Of a stretch of 14,461 nucleotides of DNA, positions 1-6,114 are shown piece by piece. Under the pieces are notes generated by a model. It did no database searches and had not been told where the DNA came from. It saw only the letters and a program-made list of their open reading frames with translations. Position numbers and translations under genes: made by a program. The DNA is from CAZDAM01 sp964503595 (lineage in GTDB: Bacteria; Muiribacteriota; UBA6191). Where the stretch lies: positions 1 to 14,461 of the forward strand of contig CAZDAM010000087.1 of assembly GCA_964503595.1 (NCBI GenBank), given 5' to 3'. How positions within the stretch are numbered: the stretch's first letter is position 1; the number at the start of each line of letters is the position of its first letter.

Positions 1-1
1 G

Positions 2-124
2 CTGGAGACCATGCCGGTGAAGCTTCGGGCTGAACTGTCAATTCGCCCGATGGATACTTTTCAATCCACTGGAACACAGAAGACTACTGCTTCATTCTTT
101 AAGCCTTTTAAGCCATCTGTATGA
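2..124 (+). CDS. Possible 3' end of an unidentified gene (partial)
   Basis: One frame stays open from the left edge for 40 codons and stops at TGA 122-124. The visible tail contains LRAELSIRPMDTF and ends SFFKPFKPSV, a basic, serine/threonine-rich stretch that resembles a protein C-terminus. I recognise no family. A perfect 7-bp stem hairpin begins 17 bases after the stop, as expected just past a gene end. The other two forward frames are interrupted early (TGA at 16 or 31). A 40-codon opening can occur by chance and the upstream part lies outside the window, so this is tentative. Confidence 0.35.
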   Translation: METMPVKLRAELSIRPMDTFQSTGTQKTTASFFKPFKPSV

Positions 125-603
125 CTCCTTTCGAGTCCACGGAGCGCCTCGTAGCGCTCCCCACATTCCGCACACAGCCCTTAAAAAGCACCGGATCCAG
201 TATTTTTTACTGCCTCTGGGTGCACTGGCCGACAAAAGTTTGTTTTCACCTGTTTTTGTCCCGGGACGCTATATACGGAATGTGGGATGTATGTCTTCCG
301 AAAACAGGTTCTTTTATACGATAGTTTCTGTCGCCTAAAATGGGCTTTTTTAAGAGATAAGTTCCAAAAGCAAGCCCACTGATGGTGGGAAACTCCGAGC
401 AATGATAGGGAGCGAAAGGCTCTTTCTTCTCAGCTTAGGAAAAAAACTCCACCACTGCAGCAGAGCTACATCAAGGAGGAATTTCTTGAGCAAGGCGCAG
501 AAGCAAAGCCTTGTAGCCACCCGGATCGGGAGTTTTCCCGCAACCAGAGGAAAAAGGAGGTTCCCACAATCACGATATGCTCCATAAACATCCTCCTCCT
601 GCA
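125..603. other. Gene-free region with many inverted repeats
   Basis: I find no convincing gene here; the short frames lack ribosome binding sites and recognisable sequence. It holds several inverted repeats. GGAGCGC pairs with GCGCTCC (141-147/154-160). CAGTA pairs with TACTG (198-202/208-212). ACCTGTTTT pairs perfectly with AAAACAGGT (248-256/301-309), enclosing the palindrome GTCCCGGGAC (258-267) and followed by TTCTTTT. CCCAC pairs with GTGGG (375-379/385-389), GAGC with GCTC (410-413/419-422), CAAGGC with GCCTTG (491-496/508-513), and CGGGA with TCCCG (527-531/536-540). It could contain terminators of the upstream gene, a small RNA, or unconstrained spacer. It does not match the RNase P, tmRNA or SRP RNA signatures that I know. 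Confidence 0.5.
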
Positions 604-633
604 GTGACGACACGGAGGGATTGCCCGTATAAT
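604..633 (+). promoter_or_regulatory. Predicted pgi promoter, leaderless start
   Basis: A perfect TATAAT lies at 628-633. A -35-like GTGACG (604-609, 4 of 6 matches to TTGACA) stands 18 bases upstream. The expected transcription start, about 7 bases after the -10, coincides with the A of the pgi ATG at 640. No Shine-Dalgarno sequence precedes that ATG. The message should therefore be leaderless or nearly so. Confidence 0.7.
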
Positions 634-639
634 GCCCGC

Positions 640-2277
640 ATGCAAAATACAGCTTCATTTGAGGCCTTAAAGGCCCATTTTCAAACCCTTAAGGATCAAC
701 ATCTGCGCAAGTTCTTTGGTGAAAATCCCAATCGCTTTGAAGAGCTGAGCCTGAAACTGCCCCAACTTCAGGTTCTGGCTGACTTCTCACGCCAGCGTCT
801 GAATGGAAAGACTCTCGATCTTCTCTGTGATCTGGCAACAGCCTGTGGGCTCAAATCTGCTCGGGATGCCATGTTCGCTGGCGAGAAAATCAACAATACG
901 GAAAAACGGGCTGTCCTTCATACCGCCCTGCGCTCTTCCGATGATGCCCCCGTCTTTGTGGATGGCACCAACGTCAAGCCCCAGATTCTGGCCGAGAAAA
1001 AACGCTTTCTGGAGTTTGCCCGACAAATCCGGGAAGGGAAATTCGTCTCCTCCTCCGGGGAAAAATTTACCGATGTTGTAAATATCGGGATTGGAGGCTC
1101 GGATCTGGGTCCCAAGATGGCCTGCGAAGCCCTGAATCACTATGCTGATGGTCCAAGGATTCATTTTGTCTCCAATGTGGATGGCACTCATCTGGCAGAA
1201 ACCTTAAAGCTTATTCCCCTTAAAACCACCCTGTTTCTGGTGGCTTCCAAGACTTTCACCACTCAGGAAACCATGGCCAATGCCCACTCCGCCCGCAAAG
1301 TCCTGGTGGACGCTCTGGGAGAAGAGGCGGTTCAGCAGCACTTTGCCGCCATGTCCACGAATCTTGACGCTGTTTCCCGGTTTGGCATGAATCCAAAACA
1401 TGCCTTTGCTTTCTGGGATTTCGTCGGGGGCCGCTATTCCATGTGGTCCGCAATCGGACTTCCAATTGCCATTGCGATTGGCCCAGACAGGTTTGAAGAA
1501 ATGCTTCGGGGGGCAGAAACTCTGGATCGCCATTTCAAGACCGCAGAATTCAGGGAAAACCTGCCTGTCCTGTTAGCCCTGGTGGGGCTCTGGAATGTGA
1601 ATTTCTTTGGCTTTTTAAGTCAGGCTATCCTTCCTTATGATCAATACCTGCACCGCTTTTCCGCCCACTTTCAGCAGGTGGATATGGAATCCAACGGTAA
1701 ATCCGTTCATAAGGATGGTTCTTTGGTAGAACATCAGACCGGGACCGTTTTGTGGGGAGAGCCCGGAACCAACGGCCAGCATGCCTTCTACCAGCTTTTG
1801 CATCAGGGAAGCCAGATTATCCCGGCGGATTTCATCGGATTCCGGCATTCCTTGAATCCTCTTGGAGAACACCACAAAATCCTGATGTCCCACTTTCTGG
1901 CCCAGACCGAGGCCATGGCAATGGGCAAGAACCTGGATGAAGTCAGGGCTGAGCTCAAATCCTTTGACCTGAGTGAAGAGGAAATTGCCTTTCTGGCTCC
2001 CCATAAGGTTTTTGCGGGCAACCGCCCGACCACAACCCTTCTGGTGGATCGTCTGAGTCCTTTTACACTGGGAATGCTGACCGCACTCTATGAGCAGAAA
2101 ATCTTTGTTCAGGGAGTGCTCTGGAATGTGAACAGCTTTGATCAGATGGGCGTGGAACTTGGCAAGGTCCTTGCCGGAAAAATTCTCAAGGAACTCAATG
2201 GCGGAGCGGCTCAGCCGCATGATTCCGCAACTGCCGGACTCATTCGCGAACTCATGGAAAACGGCTTTGATGCCTGA
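640..2277 (+). CDS. pgi: Glucose-6-phosphate isomerase
   Basis: This cytoplasmic enzyme interconverts glucose 6-phosphate and fructose 6-phosphate in glycolysis and gluconeogenesis. The 545-residue product is close in length to E. coli Pgi (549) and aligns in register with it. It shows the signature FVGGRYSMW (R265), DMESNGK with catalytic E350, GTNGQHAF with H381, and the C-terminal lysine in MGVELGK (K509). Each catalytic residue sits five positions earlier than in E. coli. The frame is also open back to an ATG at 577, but those 21 extra codons run through the TATAAT promoter and have no family counterpart, so ATG 640 is preferred. tal follows 15 bases downstream, so the two are probably co-transcribed and link the glycolytic and pentose phosphate sugar pools. 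Confidence 0.97.
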   Translation: MQNTASFEALKAHFQTLKDQHLRKFFGENPNRFEELSLKLPQLQVLADFSRQRLNGKTLDLLCDLATACGLKSARDAMFAGEKINNTEKRAVLHTALRSSDDAPVFVDGTNVKPQILAEKKRFLEFARQIREGKFVSSSGEKFTDVVNIGIGGSDLGPKMACEALNHYADGPRIHFVSNVDGTHLAETLKLIPLKTTLFLVASKTFTTQETMANAHSARKVLVDALGEEAVQQHFAAMSTNLDAVSRFGMNPKHAFAFWDFVGGRYSMWSAIGLPIAIAIGPDRFEEMLRGAETLDRHFKTAEFRENLPVLLALVGLWNVNFFGFLSQAILPYDQYLHRFSAHFQQVDMESNGKSVHKDGSLVEHQTGTVLWGEPGTNGQHAFYQLLHQGSQIIPADFIGFRHSLNPLGEHHKILMSHFLAQTEAMAMGKNLDEVRAELKSFDLSEEEIAFLAPHKVFAGNRPTTTLLVDRLSPFTLGMLTALYEQKIFVQGVLWNVNSFDQMGVELGKVLAGKILKELNGGAAQPHDSATAGLIRELMENGFDA

Positions 2278-2292
2278 AAAAAGGAAATGGAT

Positions 2293-3249
2293 ATGAACCA
2301 GCTTGAATCACTGAAACAGCATACAACCGTTGTGGCCGATACCGGTGATATCGCCTCCATTGAGGCCTACAAACCTCAGGATGCCACCACAAACCCTTCC
2401 CTGATTCTGCAGGCCGCCAGGATGCCGGAATACGCCTCCGTCGTTCAGGAAGCCCTTGATCAGGCCCGAAACACCGGGAAATCCGGTGATGCCCTGGTTG
2501 AAGAGGCCATGGATCGCCTCGGAGTTGCCTTTGGTCTCCAGATCCTCAAGATTGTGCCGGGACGGGTTTCCACCGAAGTAGACGCCCGCCTGTCCTTTGA
2601 TACTGAAGCAACGATTGCCAAGGCTCACCGCCTGATCGAACTCTATTCCGAAGCCGGGATATCCAAAGACCGGATTCTGATCAAGATTGCAACTACCTGG
2701 GAAGGTATCCGGGCCGCTGAGGTTCTGGAAAAAGAAGGCATTCGCTGCAATCTGACCCTTCTGTTCTCAAAAACTCAGGCTGCAGCCTGTGCAGAAGCCG
2801 GAGTTTTCCTGATTTCCCCTTTTGTGGGACGCATTCTGGACTGGTATAAAGCCAAGAATAACTGTGATTATTCGGGGGCCGAAGATCCGGGAGTCCTGTC
2901 CGTCACCCAGATCTATAATTACTACAAGCAACATGGCTATAAAACCATTGTAATGGGAGCCTCCTTTCGCAATGCCGATGAACTGCGCGGGCTCTGCGGC
3001 TGTGATTACCTCACCATTGCCCCCAAATTCCTTCAGGAGCTCAAGGACACACCCGGCGAGCTTGAGGTGAAGCTTCAGGACTCCATTACCGGCGAAGCCC
3101 AGCCAAAGATTGATACCAGTGAAAAAAACTTCCGCTGGATGCTTAACGAAGATGCCATGGCCACCGAAAAACTGGCTGAGGGGATTCGTAAATTTGCCCA
3201 GGATCTGATTGCCCTGGAAGCCTCTGTTCGGGGTCAGCTTGGTCTGTAG
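2293..3249 (+). CDS. tal: Transaldolase, TalB type
   Basis: Transaldolase moves a dihydroxyacetone unit between sedoheptulose 7-phosphate and glyceraldehyde 3-phosphate in the non-oxidative pentose phosphate pathway. The protein resembles E. coli TalB along its whole length. Conserved segments include VVADTGDI near the N-terminus, DATTNPSLIL, PGRVSTEVDARL, the Schiff-base lysine in RILIKIATTW (K131 from this start), LISPFVGRILDWY and VMGASFRN. It is about 318 residues, normal for the subfamily. Two ATGs are possible: 2287 and 2293. AAGGA (2281-2285) is 7 bases before 2293 but only 1 base before 2287, so 2293 is chosen. It is the second gene of the pgi-tal pair. I see no clear terminator after it. 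Confidence 0.96.
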   Translation: MNQLESLKQHTTVVADTGDIASIEAYKPQDATTNPSLILQAARMPEYASVVQEALDQARNTGKSGDALVEEAMDRLGVAFGLQILKIVPGRVSTEVDARLSFDTEATIAKAHRLIELYSEAGISKDRILIKIATTWEGIRAAEVLEKEGIRCNLTLLFSKTQAAACAEAGVFLISPFVGRILDWYKAKNNCDYSGAEDPGVLSVTQIYNYYKQHGYKTIVMGASFRNADELRGLCGCDYLTIAPKFLQELKDTPGELEVKLQDSITGEAQPKIDTSEKNFRWMLNEDAMATEKLAEGIRKFAQDLIALEASVRGQLGL

Positions 3250-3252
3250 TTG

Positions 3253-3272
3253 TTGATTCAGGTTGGTTCAGG
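3253..3272 (+). repeat. Tandem 10-bp imperfect direct repeat
   Basis: TTGATTCAGG is followed directly by TTGGTTCAGG, matching at 9 of 10 positions, just after the tal stop and upstream of the putative promoter for the ankyrin gene. A spacing of one helical turn would suit a tandem protein-binding site, but chance is possible. Confidence 0.3.
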
Positions 3273-3295
3273 GTTTTTCCGATCCGGGGATTCTG

Positions 3296-3304
3296 TGCTA
3301 CGAT
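3296..3304 (+). promoter_or_regulatory. Possible extended -10 promoter for the ankyrin gene
   Basis: TGCTACGAT fits an extended -10 pattern (TG, one base, then TACGAT). No good -35 is visible. Transcription from about 3311 would give a leader of nearly 70 bases containing the hairpin at 3316-3350. Confidence 0.35.
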
Positions 3305-3315
3305 AACAGGAAGTG

Positions 3316-3350
3316 GCAGGAAAAATGGCTGCAGCAGTTGTTTTCCCTGC
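3316..3350 (+). other. Hairpin in the putative leader of the ankyrin gene
   Basis: GCAGGAAAA (3316-3324) pairs with TTTTCCCTGC (3341-3350) with one unpaired C. The stem ends 19 bases before the ribosome binding site of the ankyrin gene. It has no T-run after it, so it is not a standard terminator. It may be a leader structure or chance. Confidence 0.35.
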
Positions 3351-3378
3351 TTCATGACGCGGCATCGAGGAGGGACCC

Positions 3379-3921
3379 ATGGCACATCGCACCTTTGTCC
3401 AGATTCTTCTGCTTTTAAACGCCTTCATGGCCGGCTGGCTGATTCAGGAAGCCAACGAGCGACCGGCGGCCAGAACCTGTCCATACCAGAACCACAGTGT
3501 GGAAGTGGCTGTTTATGAATTCATTCCGGCCAACAGTATTGTCATTGAAGCCGGGCACGGCTTTCAGCCCATGGCAATTGTTCCTTCCATTCATCCCGGT
3601 CTTCTGCCCCAGCACCTTCAGGGCTTCGTAGCCGAAAACCAGCTGGCCTGCTATTCCGATGGAATCCATGACATGCTGGCCCCGGCTGACATTCCTCTGC
3701 GCTACGAGGAGCTTTACCAGGCAACTGCCCTTCTGGGTGGAGCCGAGTATGGCAATCAGGCTGTTGTTCGCATGCTGATTGAAAATGGTGTCAACCCCAA
3801 CATCATGGACTGTTTTGGTAATACTCCGTTGAGCCTTGCCATTGAAGCCGGCCATGCCGGACTGGCTCATGCCCTCATGGAATACGGCGCTGACGAAAGA
3901 CTTTCCGCCTGGAGCTGGTAA
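3379..3921 (+). CDS. Small membrane-anchored or exported ankyrin-repeat protein
   Basis: This 180-residue protein starts with a short basic segment and a hydrophobic stretch, FVQILLLLNAFMAGWLI (6-22), read as an uncleaved anchor or signal peptide; there is no lipobox. Residues 30-110 are an unrecognised domain with cysteines at 34 and 91. The C-terminus carries ankyrin repeats. Residues 144-172 fit the consensus well (FGNTPLSLAIEAGHAG, then EYGAD), and 117-143 is a more degenerate repeat (VVRMLIENGVNPN). Ankyrin repeats bind proteins, so it is probably a periplasmic or membrane-bound adaptor, but no partner can be named. A strong AGGAGGG (3369-3374 region) precedes the ATG by a few bases. It appears to be a single gene closed by the terminator at 3992. 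Confidence 0.85.
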   Translation: MAHRTFVQILLLLNAFMAGWLIQEANERPAARTCPYQNHSVEVAVYEFIPANSIVIEAGHGFQPMAIVPSIHPGLLPQHLQGFVAENQLACYSDGIHDMLAPADIPLRYEELYQATALLGGAEYGNQAVVRMLIENGVNPNIMDCFGNTPLSLAIEAGHAGLAHALMEYGADERLSAWSW

Positions 3922-3991
3922 TCCTTCGAAGCAGGTTGTTTCAGACAGAAAATTATTCCTTAAGCATCTGAATGATGTTTTATGATGCTGG

Positions 3992-4031
3992 ATCTCCCGA
4001 AGATGTGACTTGCGCTTTCGGGAGATTCTTT
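3992..4031 (+). terminator. Intrinsic terminator after the ankyrin gene
   Basis: ATCTCCCGAA (3992-4001) pairs perfectly with TTCGGGAGAT (4017-4026), with a 15-base loop, followed by TCTTTTAT. A second, smaller hairpin just upstream pairs AGCATC (3963-3968) with GATGCT (3984-3989). Confidence 0.8.
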
Positions 4032-4039
4032 TATATACT
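4010..4039 (+). promoter_or_regulatory. Possible promoter for the acetyl-CoA hydrolase gene
   Basis: TATACT (4034-4039) is a good -10. The best -35, TTGCGC (4010-4015) at 18 bases, is poor and lies inside the terminator stem-loop. Transcription would begin near 4046, giving a leader of about 40 bases. Confidence 0.45.
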
Positions 4040-4055
4040 CCGGCCTGAGTTGCAT

Positions 4056-4071
4056 TAGGAGAAAAATCCTA
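4056..4071 (+). promoter_or_regulatory. Small hairpin holding the only AGGAG in the leader
   Basis: TAGGA (4056-4060) pairs with TCCTA (4067-4071) around a GAAAAA loop. The AGGAG at 4057-4061 is the only Shine-Dalgarno-like sequence before the ATG at 4086. It is 24 bases away and mostly inside the stem. Whether it takes part in translation is unknown. Confidence 0.35.
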
Positions 4072-4085
4072 GTCCAAAAATATTT

Positions 4086-5975
4086 ATGCCACAGATTCTC
4101 AATGCAGATGAAGCCATCCTGAAGATTCGCCCGGGATCCCGCCTGTTTATCGGTTCCGGCGCCGCCGTTCCAGCCGAACTGGTTCGTGCCCTCAAGCGCA
4201 ACAGCCCACATTTCCGCGATAATCGTGTGCATCACATCCTCACTCTTGGAGATGATTTCTATACCACCGCAGAAACAACAAAGAACCTGCGTTCTTCCAG
4301 TCTCTTCATCGGAGCCAATGCCCGCCGGGCAGTTCAGGAAGGATGGGGTGACTTTACTCCCATGTTTCTTTCTGAAATCCCCCGGCTTTTTGCCTCTCCT
4401 GGATTCGGGCTGCATGCTGCCCTGGTTATGGTTAGCCCTCCTGACAAGCACGGTATGGTCAGTCTCGGGGTTTCGGTAGACGTTGTGCGCTCTGCGGTGG
4501 AAAACTCCGACATCATCGTTGCTCAGATCAACGAGCACATGCCCCGCACCTTTGGACAATCCTTTCTGCGCTATGAAGATCTGGATTTTGTCGTCCATCA
4601 CAACGAAGCCCTTCCAGAACTCCCCCCAGTCGAACCGGATGAGGTCAATCTTTCGATTGGACGACTCTGCGCCGAACTGATTGATGACGGGGCGGTCATG
4701 CAGATGGGAATCGGAGCCATTCCCGATGCCGTTCTGAAAAGTATCGGCCACAAGAAAAATCTGGGTATTCATACCGAGATGTTTTCCGATGGAGCCATTG
4801 ATCTGATTGAGCGTGGTATCATCACCAATCAGACCAAGGAGGTTCTCAAGGGCAGAATCCTGACTTCATTTGTAATGGGTAGCCGCAGACTCTACGACTT
4901 CGTCCACGAAAACCCGCTGGTTGAATTTTACCCCTCTGATTTTACCAACGATCCCTTCATCATCAGCAAGAATCCCAATGTGGTCGCCATCAACTCCGCC
5001 CTTCAGGTGGATCTGACCGGTCAGGTCTGTGCGGACAGCATCGGACACCGTTTCTACAGTGGTATTGGTGGTCAGGTTGACTTTATCCGGGGCGCCAGCC
5101 GATCCTGTGGCGGCAAGCCCGTCATCGCCCTTCCCTCCACCGCCAAAGGTGGCAAAATCAGCCGCATCGTGCCCGAGCTTTTTGCTGGAGCCGGTGTGGT
5201 GACTTCAAGAGGCGATGTTCACTATGTCGTGACCGAGTACGGAATTGCCCACCTATACGGCAAATCCATCCGGGAACGGGCCCTGGAGCTCATCCAGGTG
5301 GCTCATCCGGACTTTCGCTCCGAGCTTCTGGGGTTTGTGAAGCAGACCCGCTATGTCTATTTTGATCAGAAGCTTCTTTCCCAGGAAGCCCGGTACCCGG
5401 AACATCTCCGGGAAACCTTGAAACTCAAGCAGGGAAATTTCACGGTCCGGGCCTTAAAGCTTACCGATGAAGAAGCCCTGCAATCCTTCTTTTACAGTCA
5501 TGCTCCTGAAACCGTACGTCAGCGGTGGCTGCATTCTGTGCAGGCACTTCCTCACGAACAGGCTCAGGAACTGGTTCTTCTAGATTACCGCCGCCGGATT
5601 GCCCTTGGGGTCTTTCAGTCGGATGGCATCCGTGAGCGTCTATTGGCAGTAGGACGCCTGCATGGACAACCGGGTTCGGATTATGCCGAGACGGCTGTGG
5701 TAGTCAGCGAGGGTCTGCGCCATCAAAGCGTAGGCCTTCACCTGTTGCGCCTACTGACGCAACACGCAATTCAGGAGGGCATCTGCGAACTGCGCTGCCC
5801 GATTACAGGCGACAATGTCGGAGCAATCCGGCTCATACGAAAGCTCTGTGATGATGGACTCACTCTAGCCCTGGAAAGTACCGATGGGGAGCTTCTGGCT
5901 CGCATTGCTCTTCCTTATTCGGGTAAAAGTGGCCTGATGGAGCCTTCAGGAGAAAATTCAAATGGAAAATACTAA
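4086..5975 (+). CDS. Acetyl-CoA hydrolase/transferase fused to a GNAT acetyltransferase domain
   Basis: Residues 1 to about 435 form a family I CoA-transferase/hydrolase of the acetyl-CoA hydrolase and 4-hydroxybutyrate CoA-transferase group. It carries VSPPDKHGMVSLG, GIHTEMFSDG with E231 as the likely catalytic glutamate, SGIGGQVDFIRGA, and VVTEYGIAHLYGKS. Residues from about 452 form a GNAT N-acetyltransferase domain. The acetyl-CoA loop reads RHQSVGLHLLRLL (545-557), so the usual QxxGxG/A ends in H. Bifunctional proteins with this order occur in other bacteria. The likely role is moving CoA between acetate-type acids, with the GNAT part perhaps acting on this protein or a partner; substrate is not predictable. 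The start is fixed by the family N-terminus, yet no well-placed ribosome binding site is seen. The last 14 bases overlap a 50-codon ORF. Confidence 0.93.
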   Translation: MPQILNADEAILKIRPGSRLFIGSGAAVPAELVRALKRNSPHFRDNRVHHILTLGDDFYTTAETTKNLRSSSLFIGANARRAVQEGWGDFTPMFLSEIPRLFASPGFGLHAALVMVSPPDKHGMVSLGVSVDVVRSAVENSDIIVAQINEHMPRTFGQSFLRYEDLDFVVHHNEALPELPPVEPDEVNLSIGRLCAELIDDGAVMQMGIGAIPDAVLKSIGHKKNLGIHTEMFSDGAIDLIERGIITNQTKEVLKGRILTSFVMGSRRLYDFVHENPLVEFYPSDFTNDPFIISKNPNVVAINSALQVDLTGQVCADSIGHRFYSGIGGQVDFIRGASRSCGGKPVIALPSTAKGGKISRIVPELFAGAGVVTSRGDVHYVVTEYGIAHLYGKSIRERALELIQVAHPDFRSELLGFVKQTRYVYFDQKLLSQEARYPEHLRETLKLKQGNFTVRALKLTDEEALQSFFYSHAPETVRQRWLHSVQALPHEQAQELVLLDYRRRIALGVFQSDGIRERLLAVGRLHGQPGSDYAETAVVVSEGLRHQSVGLHLLRLLTQHAIQEGICELRCPITGDNVGAIRLIRKLCDDGLTLALESTDGELLARIALPYSGKSGLMEPSGENSNGKY

Positions 5976-6114
5976 GAAAAACATCCTGGAATCCGGAATC
6001 ACCCCCACTCAGCCAGGCAGGCCCAAGCTCTCCAGTCTCAACCTGATCGATATCATCGAACAGGGCGAATCCTCGGAAGAACAAAACCTTCCCGAGACTC
6101 TGAAAGTCAACTAG
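5962..6114 (+). CDS. Hypothetical 50-residue protein
   Basis: An ATG at 5962 lies 9 bases after AGGAG (5948-5952) and opens a frame of 50 codons ending in TAG at 6112-6114. It overlaps the end of the acetyl-CoA hydrolase gene by 14 bases, as translationally coupled genes do. Its stop shares CTAG (6111-6114) with the hemN stop on the other strand, so it fills the space between the two genes exactly. The product is hydrophilic, starts MENTKKNILESG, carries a short amphipathic segment LSSLNLIDIIEQG and ends in an acidic tail; no membrane segment or known motif is seen. An inverted repeat (CTCGGAAG 6072-6079 with CTTCCCGAG 6088-6096, one bulge) lies inside it. I recognise no family and assign no function. 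Confidence 0.7.
   Translation: MENTKKNILESGITPTQPGRPKLSSLNLIDIIEQGESSEEQNLPETLKVN

Noticed and set aside
350..600. A known structured RNA or riboswitch upstream of pgi
   Set aside because: I compared by eye with RNase P RNA, tmRNA, SRP RNA, and cyclic di-GMP, TPP and SAM riboswitch cores and saw no match. The hairpins are reported only as unexplained structure.
577..639. An N-terminal extension of Pgi from ATG 577
   Set aside because: The 21 extra codons cover the TATAAT and -35 region, lack a family counterpart, and would exclude the promoter. The start at 640 matches Pgi N-termini.
1615..2220. A 201-codon open frame on the - strand within pgi
   Set aside because: Shadow of pgi, whose active-site residues lie in the same stretch on the + strand.
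3960..4772. A 270-codon open frame on the - strand opposite the acetyl-CoA hydrolase gene
   Set aside because: It runs through an intrinsic terminator and over conserved catalytic segments of the + strand gene. No ribosome binding site or family was seen.
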